Of a stretch of DNA of 64,000 nt, positions 16,853 to 25,729 are shown in pieces (positions within the stretch are counted from its first letter, which is position 1; each line of letters opens with the position of its first letter). The notes below the pieces were generated by a model. It saw only the letters and a program-made list of their open reading frames with translations. It was not told the DNA's origin and searched no databases. The DNA lies in the NCBI GenBank assembly GCA_964652205.1, contig CAZZAO010000008.1:1-64000 (forward strand). Reading direction: 5' to 3'. Made by a program: the position numbers and the translations under genes. The stretch comes from ZC4RG36 sp964652205 (GTDB lineage: Bacteria; Chloroflexota; Anaerolineae; Aggregatilineales; Phototrophicaceae).

Positions 16853-17539
16853 TTAGTTGTGCAGAGTCAGCAGGTAGGCGATCAGGTCTTTGATCTGCTG
16901 ATCGCTGAACAGCGTGCCGAAGACCTGCGGCATCAGGTTCTCCGGGTACGGCGGATCGCCCTTCACCACGTAAGCCTGCGGATCGACAATCGAGGTGTGC
17001 AGGTACTCGACGACGCCCTGACCGGCATCCTTGAACGGGCCGTCAACGCTGACATCGAACAGACCGGGGCCAATGATGCGGGTCTTGCCCTCATCGACCG
17101 AATGACAGGTGGCGCAGGCGAAGCCGGTCGATGGCTGCAAGGCGTTGAAAAGCGTCTTGCCCGCTTCCGCATCGCCAGCCTTGAGGGCAGCAGCAATCGC
17201 GGCAGCATCCCCGCCACCGGCAGAGGCTTCGGCAGTCGCGGCAGCAGTCGCCTCAACGGTCACTTCAGCGGTCGCGGTCGGCGGAACCGTCGGCGGGATG
17301 GCTGTCTCGGTGGGAACCGTCGTAGCCGTCGGCGGAATGGGAGAGGGCGTATCGGTTGGCGGCGTGGTCGGCGTCAGCGTCGGCGCGATGGCCGTTTGAT
17401 GGTCGGACGTAGCCGCGATGGCAACGCGCGTCGCCTGAGCGTCAGCGGCCCATTCCGGCGTTGCGGCGGTTCCGCAGGCAGCAATCACGAGCGTCAGAAT
17501 CGACGCGCCAAGCAACAGATAAACGAACTTGCGGGTCAT
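16853..17539 (-). CDS. cytochrome c lipoprotein
   Basis: A 228-residue exported monoheme cytochrome. The start at MTRKFVYLLLG is chosen because AAGGGG lies upstream and it gives a lipoprotein signal ending in the lipobox VIAAC. A Thr/Pro-rich spacer (TPTPT type, about 50-120) tethers the heme domain. The heme motif is CATCH, with a distal Met ligand in PENLMPQVF and the family C-terminus DQQIKDLIAYLLTL. It probably carries electrons at the outer membrane face. No oxidase or reductase gene is adjacent. Confidence 0.88.
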   Translation of the reverse strand: MTRKFVYLLLGASILTLVIAACGTAATPEWAADAQATRVAIAATSDHQTAIAPTLTPTTPPTDTPSPIPPTATTVPTETAIPPTVPPTATAEVTVEATAAATAEASAGGGDAAAIAAALKAGDAEAGKTLFNALQPSTGFACATCHSVDEGKTRIIGPGLFDVSVDGPFKDAGQGVVEYLHTSIVDPQAYVVKGDPPYPENLMPQVFGTLFSDQQIKDLIAYLLTLHN

Positions 17540-17686
17540 GAAGTCGCACCCCTTACTACAGGCATTGTGAACGGTTGAACAAGGCCGTAGTATAGCGACG
17601 ACTCGGCGCAGTGGCAATGTCCATCTTTATGTTTCAGGCCAGACCAACTCGCCGCGCCCGCATTGAGCGGGCGCTCGCCGGGCTGC

Positions 17687-18289
17687 TTACCCGCGCGAGC
17701 GCTCCATCTGGACGGCCATCAGGATCGCCAGCAGCAGGCGCGTCTCGTCTTCGGCGGTCAGCGCGGCATCATCCCGGTCGATAATGAAGGTACTCTCGAA
17801 GAAAGCCGCTTCCTTCTTCAGATGGAGAATCGGCGCGTCGTCACCGACACGATGGACGGTATAGGTCGGGTTGAAGAAGTAGCCTGTGAACATGCCCAGA
17901 AACGGAATTTCACCGACAACTGCGTCGATCACCTTGACCCACGGGTTGTCCTCGGTCATGTAGTGCGTCGGCTCGCTGCCGCCGGGCGCGTAAATCTCGT
18001 AGTAGGCTTTCCAGATCGAACGCATCCCGCGATGCTTGATCGACCCCAATTCGCGGCCCGTCATGTCGCGGAAGAAGTAGCGCGCCGAAAAGTCGATGAC
18101 GCGGTCGGCCTTGATCTCGTAGAGCTGCTGATCCTGCTGCTCATTGTTGAAGACTTTGACATGCTCCTTAAACGCCAGCGCTTTCTGCTGAACGTAGAGC
18201 AGGTTCGCTCCGGTCGCGTCAACCACTTTGATCCGAGGCGCGAGCGCAATCAGTTTGAAATTCAGCTTGAGCGGATAAGCGATTGCCAT
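17687..18289 (-). CDS. LURP-one-related/Tubby-like fold protein
   Basis: A protein of about 200 residues rich in beta strands with the pattern of LOR (DUF567) proteins: YPLKLNFKLIALAPRIKVVD, LLYVQQKALAFKEHVKVF, RVIDFSARYFFRD, GRELGSIKHRGMRSIWKAYYEI and a C-terminal FESTFIIDRDD. There is no signal peptide, so it is probably cytoplasmic. The ATG at 18289 has AAGGA upstream; a longer start at 18316 is possible. The biological role of bacterial members is unknown to me. Confidence 0.6.
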   Translation of the reverse strand: MAIAYPLKLNFKLIALAPRIKVVDATGANLLYVQQKALAFKEHVKVFNNEQQDQQLYEIKADRVIDFSARYFFRDMTGRELGSIKHRGMRSIWKAYYEIYAPGGSEPTHYMTEDNPWVKVIDAVVGEIPFLGMFTGYFFNPTYTVHRVGDDAPILHLKKEAAFFESTFIIDRDDAALTAEDETRLLLAILMAVQMERSRG

Positions 18290-18450
18290 TGGACTTGTCC
18301 TTACCTTAATGTTCATAACCTGTCTAGATTGTATAGTATGTGTGTGGGTGGCGCACAACCGCCTGAAGGCGGAGATCAAACAGGGACGAATGGGCCATCC
18401 AACGTCTGAATCTGGCTATCTTCCGGTCGTTTTCGCGTAAGAACGCCCTG

Positions 18451-18459
18451 TGCTATACT
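18451..18459 (+). promoter_or_regulatory. extended -10 promoter, probably giving a leaderless mRNA
   Basis: TGCTATACT ends 7 bases before the ATG at 18467. Transcription would begin at or next to the start codon, so the transcript may lack a leader; no Shine-Dalgarno sequence is visible. Confidence 0.5.
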
Positions 18460-18466
18460 GCCCATT

Positions 18467-18721
18467 ATGACGGATTATGACCTGACGGCATGGATTGAGA
18501 CGGCGCGGCGGCGCGGCTGGAGCGACGCGCTCAGTCTGATGCTCGACGTGATCGAGCCGCTGGGGCCGTTCGGCGCGCAGGTATTGTGGGTCATTCAGCC
18601 CGCGTCCAGCTTGTTCGGAGCGCGCTCCGGCATTGGCGCGCTGGCCGAAGCACTGGAACAGCCGGGCGGCATCGACCGCCTGCGACAGCAGCTCGAAGCC
18701 GACCCACCGGCAGCGCTTTAA
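18467..18721 (+). CDS. small hypothetical protein at the head of the envelope cluster
   Basis: An 84-residue acidic-to-neutral protein with no signal peptide (MTDYDLTAWIETARRRGW). It has a hydrophobic middle (MLDVIEPLGPFGAQVLWVI) and a helical C-terminus (IGALAEALEQPGGIDRLRQQ). The middle segment is short for a full transmembrane helix. It is the first plus-strand gene before the DUF6754-like gene, 115 bases away. I do not recognise the family. Confidence 0.55.
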   Translation: MTDYDLTAWIETARRRGWSDALSLMLDVIEPLGPFGAQVLWVIQPASSLFGARSGIGALAEALEQPGGIDRLRQQLEADPPAAL

Positions 18722-18836
18722 GGCCGAGCAGCCGTCCATTTCGTCCGCTTTTCACCGAACATCGTTTCGTCGAGCGTAAAAGCGCGTTCGCTGCGGCAGG
18801 GGGTTTGCCCCTCATCCTTTTCAGAGGCCGGGGCCA

Positions 18837-19646
18837 GTGGGGGAAACTGTGGACAGTACCACCCAGTTTGTCAGCATCGCCATTCTGGTGCTTGTTCTCG
18901 CCACCAATCTGATCCTAACCCAGATCACGCGGCGGCGGCGCAAGCCGGTCGTGCTGCGCGACATTTCCGGCTATGACTCGATTCCGCTGCTGGTCGGCGA
19001 GGCGATTGAAGCCGACCGCCCGGTTCATGCTTCGTTCGGCAGCACGGCGCTCGGCGGAGCCAGCACCATCCTCTCGGCAGCCAGCGCCGAATTGGCCTAC
19101 CGGGTCGCACAGCGCGCCGCCACCGGCCCTGTCCCGCCGATCATCACGATGAGCGACAGCACGATTTTACCGCTGGCGCAGGACACGCTGCGCCGCGCCT
19201 ACGAAAGCCGCGACCGGCTCGACCGTTACCCGGCGAGCAGCCTTCACTGGTATCCGGCAGGCGGCCATTCGCTGGCCTTCGCCGCCGCGCTGACGTCCGA
19301 CATGGGCAGCGAGCGCGTCGCCGGGAGCGTGCTGGCGGGCATTTATGGCACCGAACTCGCGCTGATCCTCGACGCCGCCAACCGGCGCGACCAGACGACG
19401 ATTGCGACCAGCACCGCGCTCGAAGGGCAGGCCGTCGCCTATGCCCTGTCCGAACACCCGCTGATCGGCGAGGAAGTCTTTGTCGCCGGAGCCTATCTCG
19501 GCGGGGAACCGAATCAGGTTGCCGTCGTGACGACTATCGACTTTCTACGCGGCCTGCTGATCGTGTTCATTCTCATCCCGACCATCGACGCGCTGACTCA
19601 CGGCGCGCTGGCGGCGGCACTCGCGCGCGTTCTGGGGAGTCGTTAA
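18837..19646 (+). CDS. DUF6754-like membrane protein
   Basis: A 269-residue protein with an N-terminal transmembrane helix (about 11-30), a soluble alpha/beta domain (RPVHASFGSTALGGASTILS, PPIITMSDSTILPLAQDTL, YPAGGHSLAFAAALTSDMG, VFVAGAYLGGEPNQVAVV) and a C-terminal hydrophobic hairpin. This pattern resembles the DUF6754 proteins of Chloroflexota, whose function is not known. The start is GTG. The next gene begins 3 bases after the stop, showing cotranscription. Confidence 0.65.
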   Translation: MGETVDSTTQFVSIAILVLVLATNLILTQITRRRRKPVVLRDISGYDSIPLLVGEAIEADRPVHASFGSTALGGASTILSAASAELAYRVAQRAATGPVPPIITMSDSTILPLAQDTLRRAYESRDRLDRYPASSLHWYPAGGHSLAFAAALTSDMGSERVAGSVLAGIYGTELALILDAANRRDQTTIATSTALEGQAVAYALSEHPLIGEEVFVAGAYLGGEPNQVAVVTTIDFLRGLLIVFILIPTIDALTHGALAAALARVLGSR

Positions 19647-19649
19647 GCC

Positions 19650-20330
19650 ATGCGCCGCCTGCTCGCGCTGCTCTCATCGACGATTGTGATCGGGTTCGGC
19701 CTGATTACCCTGCTCGGCCTGCTGGTGGGCCGCGACCTCGGCTTTCTCTCGTCGATTGTCGGCGCGTTCCACGCCCGCGACCTGACCAACCTGTTCCTGC
19801 AACTGGTGATGGTCACAGCGGCGATCACGATCTTCATCGGCCTGCTCAACCTGTTCGCCGTCCATCTGGGCCGCGCGTTACGCGGTCGGCGCGGCGGCTT
19901 TTACAGCCTTGTCACCGTCCTGAGCGCGGCGCTCGTCATCGGCCTGACGATGGCCGAGCGGACGCAGATCATCAGGACGCCTGCGGGCCAGCTTGCGCCG
20001 ACGGCGCTGCTGCTCGAAACGGTCGCAGTCTCAGTCGAGGCGGCGCTGGCGGCGCTGGTGCTGTTCGCACTGGTCTACGGAGCCTATCGCCTGATGCGCC
20101 GCCGCGTCACCTGGGCAGGCGTAATCTTCACGCTGGCGCTGCTGATCGCGCTGGTCGGCGCGCTGCCGCTGCCGGGGCGCGGCGTCAGCCTGATCGCCGA
20201 AATCCGCGTCTGGATGCTGGCCGTCCCGGTCAGCGCTGGCGCGCGCGGGATTCTCTTAGGGATTGCGCTGGCGACTGTCGTGACCGGAGTCCGACTGCTG
20301 ACCGGTCAGGATCGTTCGTACCGCGATTAA
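19650..20330 (+). CDS. polytopic membrane protein of unknown function
   Basis: A 226-residue protein with about six hydrophobic helices (about 4-28, 48-72, 80-100, 120-146, 156-172 and 188-215). The first segment resembles a signal anchor. There are no recognisable catalytic motifs. It is packed between the DUF6754-like gene (3 bases) and the 1580-residue protein gene (12 bases), so it is probably a membrane partner of these products. Confidence 0.6.
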   Translation: MRRLLALLSSTIVIGFGLITLLGLLVGRDLGFLSSIVGAFHARDLTNLFLQLVMVTAAITIFIGLLNLFAVHLGRALRGRRGGFYSLVTVLSAALVIGLTMAERTQIIRTPAGQLAPTALLLETVAVSVEAALAALVLFALVYGAYRLMRRRVTWAGVIFTLALLIALVGALPLPGRGVSLIAEIRVWMLAVPVSAGARGILLGIALATVVTGVRLLTGQDRSYRD

Positions 20331-20342
20331 AGAACAAGGGTT

Positions 20343-23300
20343 ATGAGCGACGATTTCGATAAGGACGACCTGCCGCCCTGGCAACAGGGAGAGGTTCCAA
20401 AGGATAAGGAGCCAGCGGACGACGACGAGTCGCTGCCGTGGGCTGCCGATTCAGGCCGCAAGGCAGCCGACCCGAACCGAGATAAATCCGGCAAGCGGCT
20501 CGGCTTCACGGGCGAACTCCCGTGGCTGAACGACGCCAGTGAGTCGTCGAATGATTCGGTCGAGCGCGCCGACGCCGACTTATTTAGCTGGATGAACCAG
20601 GCCGAGAGCGACGACCCATCCGCCGAAACGCCCGCCGTCGATCTCCCCTCCTGGCTGGCCGAAGACGAGCCTGCGCCGAAGCAGCCCTCGGGCCTGACTC
20701 TGCCCTCGTGGCTCGACGACCCGGACGACGAGCCGAAGTCGATTGCGCCGACCGGCGAATTATCCGCCGACTTTCTGGCACAGGCCGACGACCTGCCCGA
20801 AAGCGCGAGCACCGAACTGACCTACGATCAGTGGATGGAGCAGCAGTACCTCAAGCGGCGCGGCGTCTCGACCGACGACATGACGCCGAAGCTCGAAGAC
20901 CTGAAGGGCGGTGACAGGCCGAAAGCGACCGGGCCGCTCCGCCCGACCGGCGAGCTGCCGGACTGGTATCTCGGTCTGGACGAGCGGAAGCCCGAAGATG
21001 AACCCGACTGGCTGACCGACGAGCCGCCCGCCACGTCGGCGACGCAGGCGCTCAAGCAGGACGACGACTGGATGGCGGACCTGCCGCTGCCGCGCGGCTC
21101 GGCCCCACTCGCTTCAGCGCCGCTGCCGAACCCGGATGCATTCGACGAAGACTTCTTCGCCAACCTCGGCGCGGCGGCGCAGGACGCGCAGAAAGACACC
21201 GGCAGCTTCGATCCGTCGTGGCTGGACGATGAAGACGCGGGACAGCCCGCAGCGAAGCCGAAGGCCGACCTCAGTTATGACCCGTCGCGCTTCAGTTTTG
21301 GCGATGAAGCAGAGGAGCAGCCGCCGCAGAAGTCGCTCCGTGACCGCGCGCCCGATACCTCAGAGTTGGACGACGAGGCTCCCCCCGCGCCAGCGGGAAC
21401 GATCAAGTTTAACGATCCGGCGTGGCTGGAAGACCTCGACAGTCTCGCGCCCGCCGCGCCGACCGCGCCGATGAAGCCCGACCTCGATCCGGCGTGGCTG
21501 GACGAGCTGGGCAAGATCGCGCCCGCCGACGAAACGCTCATCATGAAGCGCCCCGGCAAGCATCCAAAGCCGCCAGAGCCGCCGGAGCCGGAACGCAAGA
21601 CTGACGATGCCGAGACGCCGTATTACGATACCAACTGGCTCAACGAGCAGTCATCCACCTCGACGCCGCCGCGCGCGTCCGGGCCGCTGCCCGCCGATAT
21701 GCAGCCCGGCAGCTTCGACCCGTCATGGCTTGAAGACGACGAACCCACTTTCGAGCCGACGACCCCGGCTGCGCCGCCCGCCGCCAACCCGCCGGAGAGC
21801 TTCGATCCGTCGTGGCTCGACGACGACGCGCCGATCTTCACGCCGCCGAGAGCATCAGCCCCCTTGCCCGACGATATGCAACCGGGGAGCTTCGATCCCT
21901 CGTGGCTGAATGAAGAGGCAGCGACCGCAGCGCCGCAGTCCGATCTGGAACCCGGCAGCTTCGACCCCGCGTGGCTGGACGATGAGCCGGTATCGGAAAC
22001 GCCCGCGCCGACCACACCCGACGCCGCGCTCGAACCGGGGGAGTTCGATGCTTCATGGCTGGACGATGAGCCGCCCGCGCCGCCGAAGGCAGACAAACCG
22101 TTCCAGACCGGGGCGTTCGACTTCACGGCGAAAGCGACTGGCGACCTTGAACCGGAAGCTTTCGATACCTCGTGGCTGCACGACGGCTCGCTGACGCCGA
22201 GCGAGTCGAGCGCGCCTGCCGAAACGCCGGACGCAGCGCTCGATGATGACTTCTTCGCCAGGCTCGGCGAGACCGCCGACGAACCGGGCATCTTCGACGC
22301 GCCAACGACGATGTCGCCGCGTCCGGTCGTGCCGCCGCCGTCATCGACGACCCGACCCCCGGCCTATGACCCGTTCAGCTTCGACGCGCCTGAAGCGGGC
22401 AGTGAAGACCCGGACTGGCTGCAAGGCATCGACGAAACTGACGTCCGCGCCGCATTCGGCAGCAGCAGTCCAGTCACCGCGCCCGAAGACCTGCTCAAGC
22501 CGCAGGAACCCGCCCCACGCCAGCGCCTGCCTGATACGCGCGATCTGGAGAGTTTCCTCGCCTCGCTCGACGACGACGCTGCGGCGATCCTGCCCAACAC
22601 CGATCTGTTCCAGCAGACCGGCGACCTGCTCAAACAGAAAGAATTTGACCTCGACGAGTTGTTCGCCGGGACGCCATTCGACCTCGGAACTGACGAGGGC
22701 AAACAGCTTGCCAGCGAACTGAGCGCCGCCGAGCCGGACATGCTCAAGGGCCTCAACGCCTCGGTCGGCGCGGTGTCGGCGGCGGCGATTGCCCGCCAGC
22801 GCAAAGACCGCGCTATCGAGGAACTGCCCGACCGGCTTCAGCAGCTTCACCAGCGCGGCCAGGAACTGCCGACCGCGCAGGAGACGATTGCCCCGACCGA
22901 CCCGCTGGCAGCAGTCCTGCCCGGCATCTCCGAGACGCTCACGCCCTCACCGGTCAAACCCGGCCTGCCTTCGGTCATCAGCGGCATCGTCCTGAGCGAC
23001 GACGAAAAGGGCAAACTCGACATTCTGCGCGGGCTGGTCACGACCGAGGACGGCGGCGCGACCTCGACCTATCGCGCGCTGTCAGCCATCGACCAGAGTT
23101 ACGCCCAGCCATTTGGCGACGAAGAAGAAGCGCCCGCCGCGTCTCCGGCAGCGGAAAAGCAGGCGGCAGCCCAGGCTAAACGCCGCCGCCCGCGCCGACG
23201 GATCCGCCTCGACCGCATCCTGATCGCCATCCTGCTGGCGGCGGCGATGATCGCGCCGTTCTATCTGCGCCAGCTTCGCCTCGGCAGCCTGCCGCCGATT

Positions 23301-25085
23301 GGCTTCCCCGCCGGGAGCAGCGCGCAGGCCGCTTTCGACCACGTCGATTCGATCATTATCGGCGACCCGGTGTTGGTCGCCGCCGAGTACGGCCCCGGCG
23401 ACTCCGGCGAGCTTGACCCGATGACCGACGCCATCACGCGCCACATCCTGCTGCGGGGCGGGCATCCGGTGTTCGTCGGCAGCAACCCGGTCGGGCTGCT
23501 GCACGTCGCCGACGTCGTGGCCGCGCTCAACAGGGATGCCGCTTTCCTCAAGCGCATCGGCAAGACCGCGCTGACGCCCAACGTCGATTATTTCGTCGCC
23601 CGCACGCTGACCGGCGGCGTGGTCGGCCTGCGCGCTCTGGGCGAAGAGTCGGGCAGCCTGCTGCTGAACGACCTTCGCGGGCAGGCCACCGGCCTCAGGC
23701 TGACGTCGATGCGCGACTTCCGCCTGATCGTCGTCATCGCCGCCCGCGCCGACGACATCCGCAGCTACGCCGAGCAGATTGCGCCGGGCGCAGGCATCCC
23801 GGTCATCGCCGCGTCGAGCTACGCCGCCGCGCCTTTCGTCCAGCCCTACGCTGCGTCATCGCCTCTGGCCGGGCTGCTGATCGGCTATCAGGACGCCTAC
23901 ACCTACGGCGGCATCGTCGGCGTCGCGCCGCCACCGGCCCTGCCGCCGACTGGAACCGGGACGCCCGCGACGTCTGAAGCGGGCCAGAACGCGCCGCTGC
24001 TGCCGCCGACGCTGCGCCCGAACATCTCGCCGACACCGAGCAATACGCCGACCGCAACTTCGACGCCGACCGCCACGCCGCTCTCAGCGCGCGACCAGCT
24101 TGCCACGCGCAGCGCCGGAAGCACGCTCACCGCGACGGCAGGCGTCGCCCTGACCTCGACCGCCCTCGGCGTCGGCCCCGGCACGCCGACGCGGACACCG
24201 TCCCGGACACCGACCTTCACGCGGACGCCGACCTTCACCCGAACGCCAACGCTGACGCGCACGCCCACACTGACGCGGACACCGACCTTCACCCGCACGC
24301 CCACACTGACGCGGACGCCGACCCGAACGCCGACGCCAGAGCCAACGGACATCCCGACCGAGACGCCCATCGGCGCGCCGACCGCGACTGAAACGCCGAT
24401 CTCTGGCCCACTGGCAGAAGTGACGTCCGCCGCGCCCGCCGAGTCGTCGGCCACATTCGTGCCGACTCCGATTCCGTCGGTCATCGGCATCGTCGCCTCA
24501 CGCCAGACGATCAATGTCCGGCGCGGCCCGGCCACCAGCTTCGGCGTCGTCGCTATCGCCGAGCCGCGTGACCGACTGGAGATCATCGGCCAGAATGACA
24601 GCGGCAACTGGTATCAGGTGCGGCTGTTCGACGCTGCCCGTACCGAAGGCTGGGTCGCCGTCAACCTGATTCGCATTGCCGGGCCGGACGAATTGACGCC
24701 GTCCGCCGCTGCCTTCGATGATGGCGCAGCCCGATTCGTCATGGACTGGCATCCGATCACCCTGTATCAGGCTGAATCGACCCGTGTTCCTTCGATGACA
24801 CAGGGCGACAGCACCCGCGTTCCATCAATGACCGGCGGGGAAACCACCGCGGTCCCATCCATGACGGGGGGCGAAACGGCCAGCGTCCCCTCGATGACTG
24901 GCGGGGAAACAGCGCCAGTCCGTATTCCTGCCCTCGCGGCGCTCAAGCCGCTGCCGCCCAGCTCCGGCTACCGTGACGAACGCTGGTACTCGATGACTCT
25001 CGGCATCGTCGTCTCAGCAGCAGTGATCGCGCTGGGGACGGTCGTCAATCTCGCGCGCGGTCTGTTCCGAAGGAGACGCCGATGA
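20343..25085 (+). CDS. giant trans-envelope protein with repeated acidic Trp motifs and an SH3 domain
   Basis: A 1580-residue protein of unknown family. Residues 1 to about 640 are a disordered acidic region holding about 18 copies of a W-L/M-x-D/E motif, often as SFDPSWLDDE. A conserved-looking cytoplasmic segment follows (to about 940), then a basic patch and a transmembrane helix (RILIAILLAAAMIAPFYL, about 957-975). Next come an extracytoplasmic alpha/beta domain (DPVLVAAEYGPGDSGELDPM to AYTYGGIVGV), a Thr/Pro-Arg linker with TFTRTPTLTRTPT repeats, one bacterial SH3 domain (INVRRGPATSFGVV), four VPSMTGGE repeats, and a final helix with RRRRR. It overlaps the next gene by 4 bases. Confidence 0.7.
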   Translation: MSDDFDKDDLPPWQQGEVPKDKEPADDDESLPWAADSGRKAADPNRDKSGKRLGFTGELPWLNDASESSNDSVERADADLFSWMNQAESDDPSAETPAVDLPSWLAEDEPAPKQPSGLTLPSWLDDPDDEPKSIAPTGELSADFLAQADDLPESASTELTYDQWMEQQYLKRRGVSTDDMTPKLEDLKGGDRPKATGPLRPTGELPDWYLGLDERKPEDEPDWLTDEPPATSATQALKQDDDWMADLPLPRGSAPLASAPLPNPDAFDEDFFANLGAAAQDAQKDTGSFDPSWLDDEDAGQPAAKPKADLSYDPSRFSFGDEAEEQPPQKSLRDRAPDTSELDDEAPPAPAGTIKFNDPAWLEDLDSLAPAAPTAPMKPDLDPAWLDELGKIAPADETLIMKRPGKHPKPPEPPEPERKTDDAETPYYDTNWLNEQSSTSTPPRASGPLPADMQPGSFDPSWLEDDEPTFEPTTPAAPPAANPPESFDPSWLDDDAPIFTPPRASAPLPDDMQPGSFDPSWLNEEAATAAPQSDLEPGSFDPAWLDDEPVSETPAPTTPDAALEPGEFDASWLDDEPPAPPKADKPFQTGAFDFTAKATGDLEPEAFDTSWLHDGSLTPSESSAPAETPDAALDDDFFARLGETADEPGIFDAPTTMSPRPVVPPPSSTTRPPAYDPFSFDAPEAGSEDPDWLQGIDETDVRAAFGSSSPVTAPEDLLKPQEPAPRQRLPDTRDLESFLASLDDDAAAILPNTDLFQQTGDLLKQKEFDLDELFAGTPFDLGTDEGKQLASELSAAEPDMLKGLNASVGAVSAAAIARQRKDRAIEELPDRLQQLHQRGQELPTAQETIAPTDPLAAVLPGISETLTPSPVKPGLPSVISGIVLSDDEKGKLDILRGLVTTEDGGATSTYRALSAIDQSYAQPFGDEEEAPAASPAAEKQAAAQAKRRRPRRRIRLDRILIAILLAAAMIAPFYLRQLRLGSLPPIGFPAGSSAQAAFDHVDSIIIGDPVLVAAEYGPGDSGELDPMTDAITRHILLRGGHPVFVGSNPVGLLHVADVVAALNRDAAFLKRIGKTALTPNVDYFVARTLTGGVVGLRALGEESGSLLLNDLRGQATGLRLTSMRDFRLIVVIAARADDIRSYAEQIAPGAGIPVIAASSYAAAPFVQPYAASSPLAGLLIGYQDAYTYGGIVGVAPPPALPPTGTGTPATSEAGQNAPLLPPTLRPNISPTPSNTPTATSTPTATPLSARDQLATRSAGSTLTATAGVALTSTALGVGPGTPTRTPSRTPTFTRTPTFTRTPTLTRTPTLTRTPTFTRTPTLTRTPTRTPTPEPTDIPTETPIGAPTATETPISGPLAEVTSAAPAESSATFVPTPIPSVIGIVASRQTINVRRGPATSFGVVAIAEPRDRLEIIGQNDSGNWYQVRLFDAARTEGWVAVNLIRIAGPDELTPSAAAFDDGAARFVMDWHPITLYQAESTRVPSMTQGDSTRVPSMTGGETTAVPSMTGGETASVPSMTGGETAPVRIPALAALKPLPPSSGYRDERWYSMTLGIVVSAAVIALGTVVNLARGLFRRRRR

Positions 25086-25726
25086 CGCCCGAACAGATCG
25101 GCCTGTGGGCCGGTTTGGTGCTGTCGCTGATGGTCTTTAGCTATCTGATCGGCGACAACTTCCTCTATCGGCTGGCAGTCGCCATCTTCGTCGGCATGGC
25201 GGCGGGCTTTATCGCCGTCGCGGTCGTCGAAAGCGTGCTGATCCCGTGGTTCCAGTCAACCGCGCTGTCGGCTTCGGCGTCCGCGCCGCTGCGGGTGGCC
25301 GGGTTGATTCCGCTGCTGCTCGGCATCCTGCTGCTGATGAAGACGTCGCCGCGTCTCGGTCGCATCGGCAATCTTGCGCTGGCCTTCCTGATCGGTGTCG
25401 GCTCGGCAGTCGCGCTGGTCGGCGCGCTGACGGGGACGCTGCTGCCGCTCGCCAGCGCCACCAGCCAGAGCGTCCGTGGCGACCTGCTCAACGGCTTCCT
25501 GATCGTCCTCGGCGTCATCAGCTCGCTGATCTACTTCCACTATCTGGCCCGCCGCGCGCCCGATGGCAGCGCCCGCCGCGCGCTCTCGATCCGCGTCTTT
25601 GGCGCGCTCGGTCAGGGCTTCATCATGGTCACGCTCGGCGCGCTCTACGCCGGGGCGATTTTGAGCGGGCTGGCGATCTTCAGCGACCGCATCGCCTTTA
25701 TTCTGGCGCGAATTGGGGGCGGCTAG
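25082..25726 (+). CDS. polytopic membrane protein of unknown function
   Basis: A 214-residue, strongly hydrophobic protein with six or seven predicted helices (for example GLWAGLVLSLMVFSYLIG, LAFLIGVGSAVALVGALTG and FIMVTLGALYAGAILSGLAI). No motif identifies it. Its ATG overlaps the stop of the giant protein (ATGA-type overlap) and the ASKHA gene starts 3 bases after its stop, so translation is probably coupled across all three. Confidence 0.6.
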   Translation: MTPEQIGLWAGLVLSLMVFSYLIGDNFLYRLAVAIFVGMAAGFIAVAVVESVLIPWFQSTALSASASAPLRVAGLIPLLLGILLLMKTSPRLGRIGNLALAFLIGVGSAVALVGALTGTLLPLASATSQSVRGDLLNGFLIVLGVISSLIYFHYLARRAPDGSARRALSIRVFGALGQGFIMVTLGALYAGAILSGLAIFSDRIAFILARIGGG

Positions 25727-25729
25727 ACG

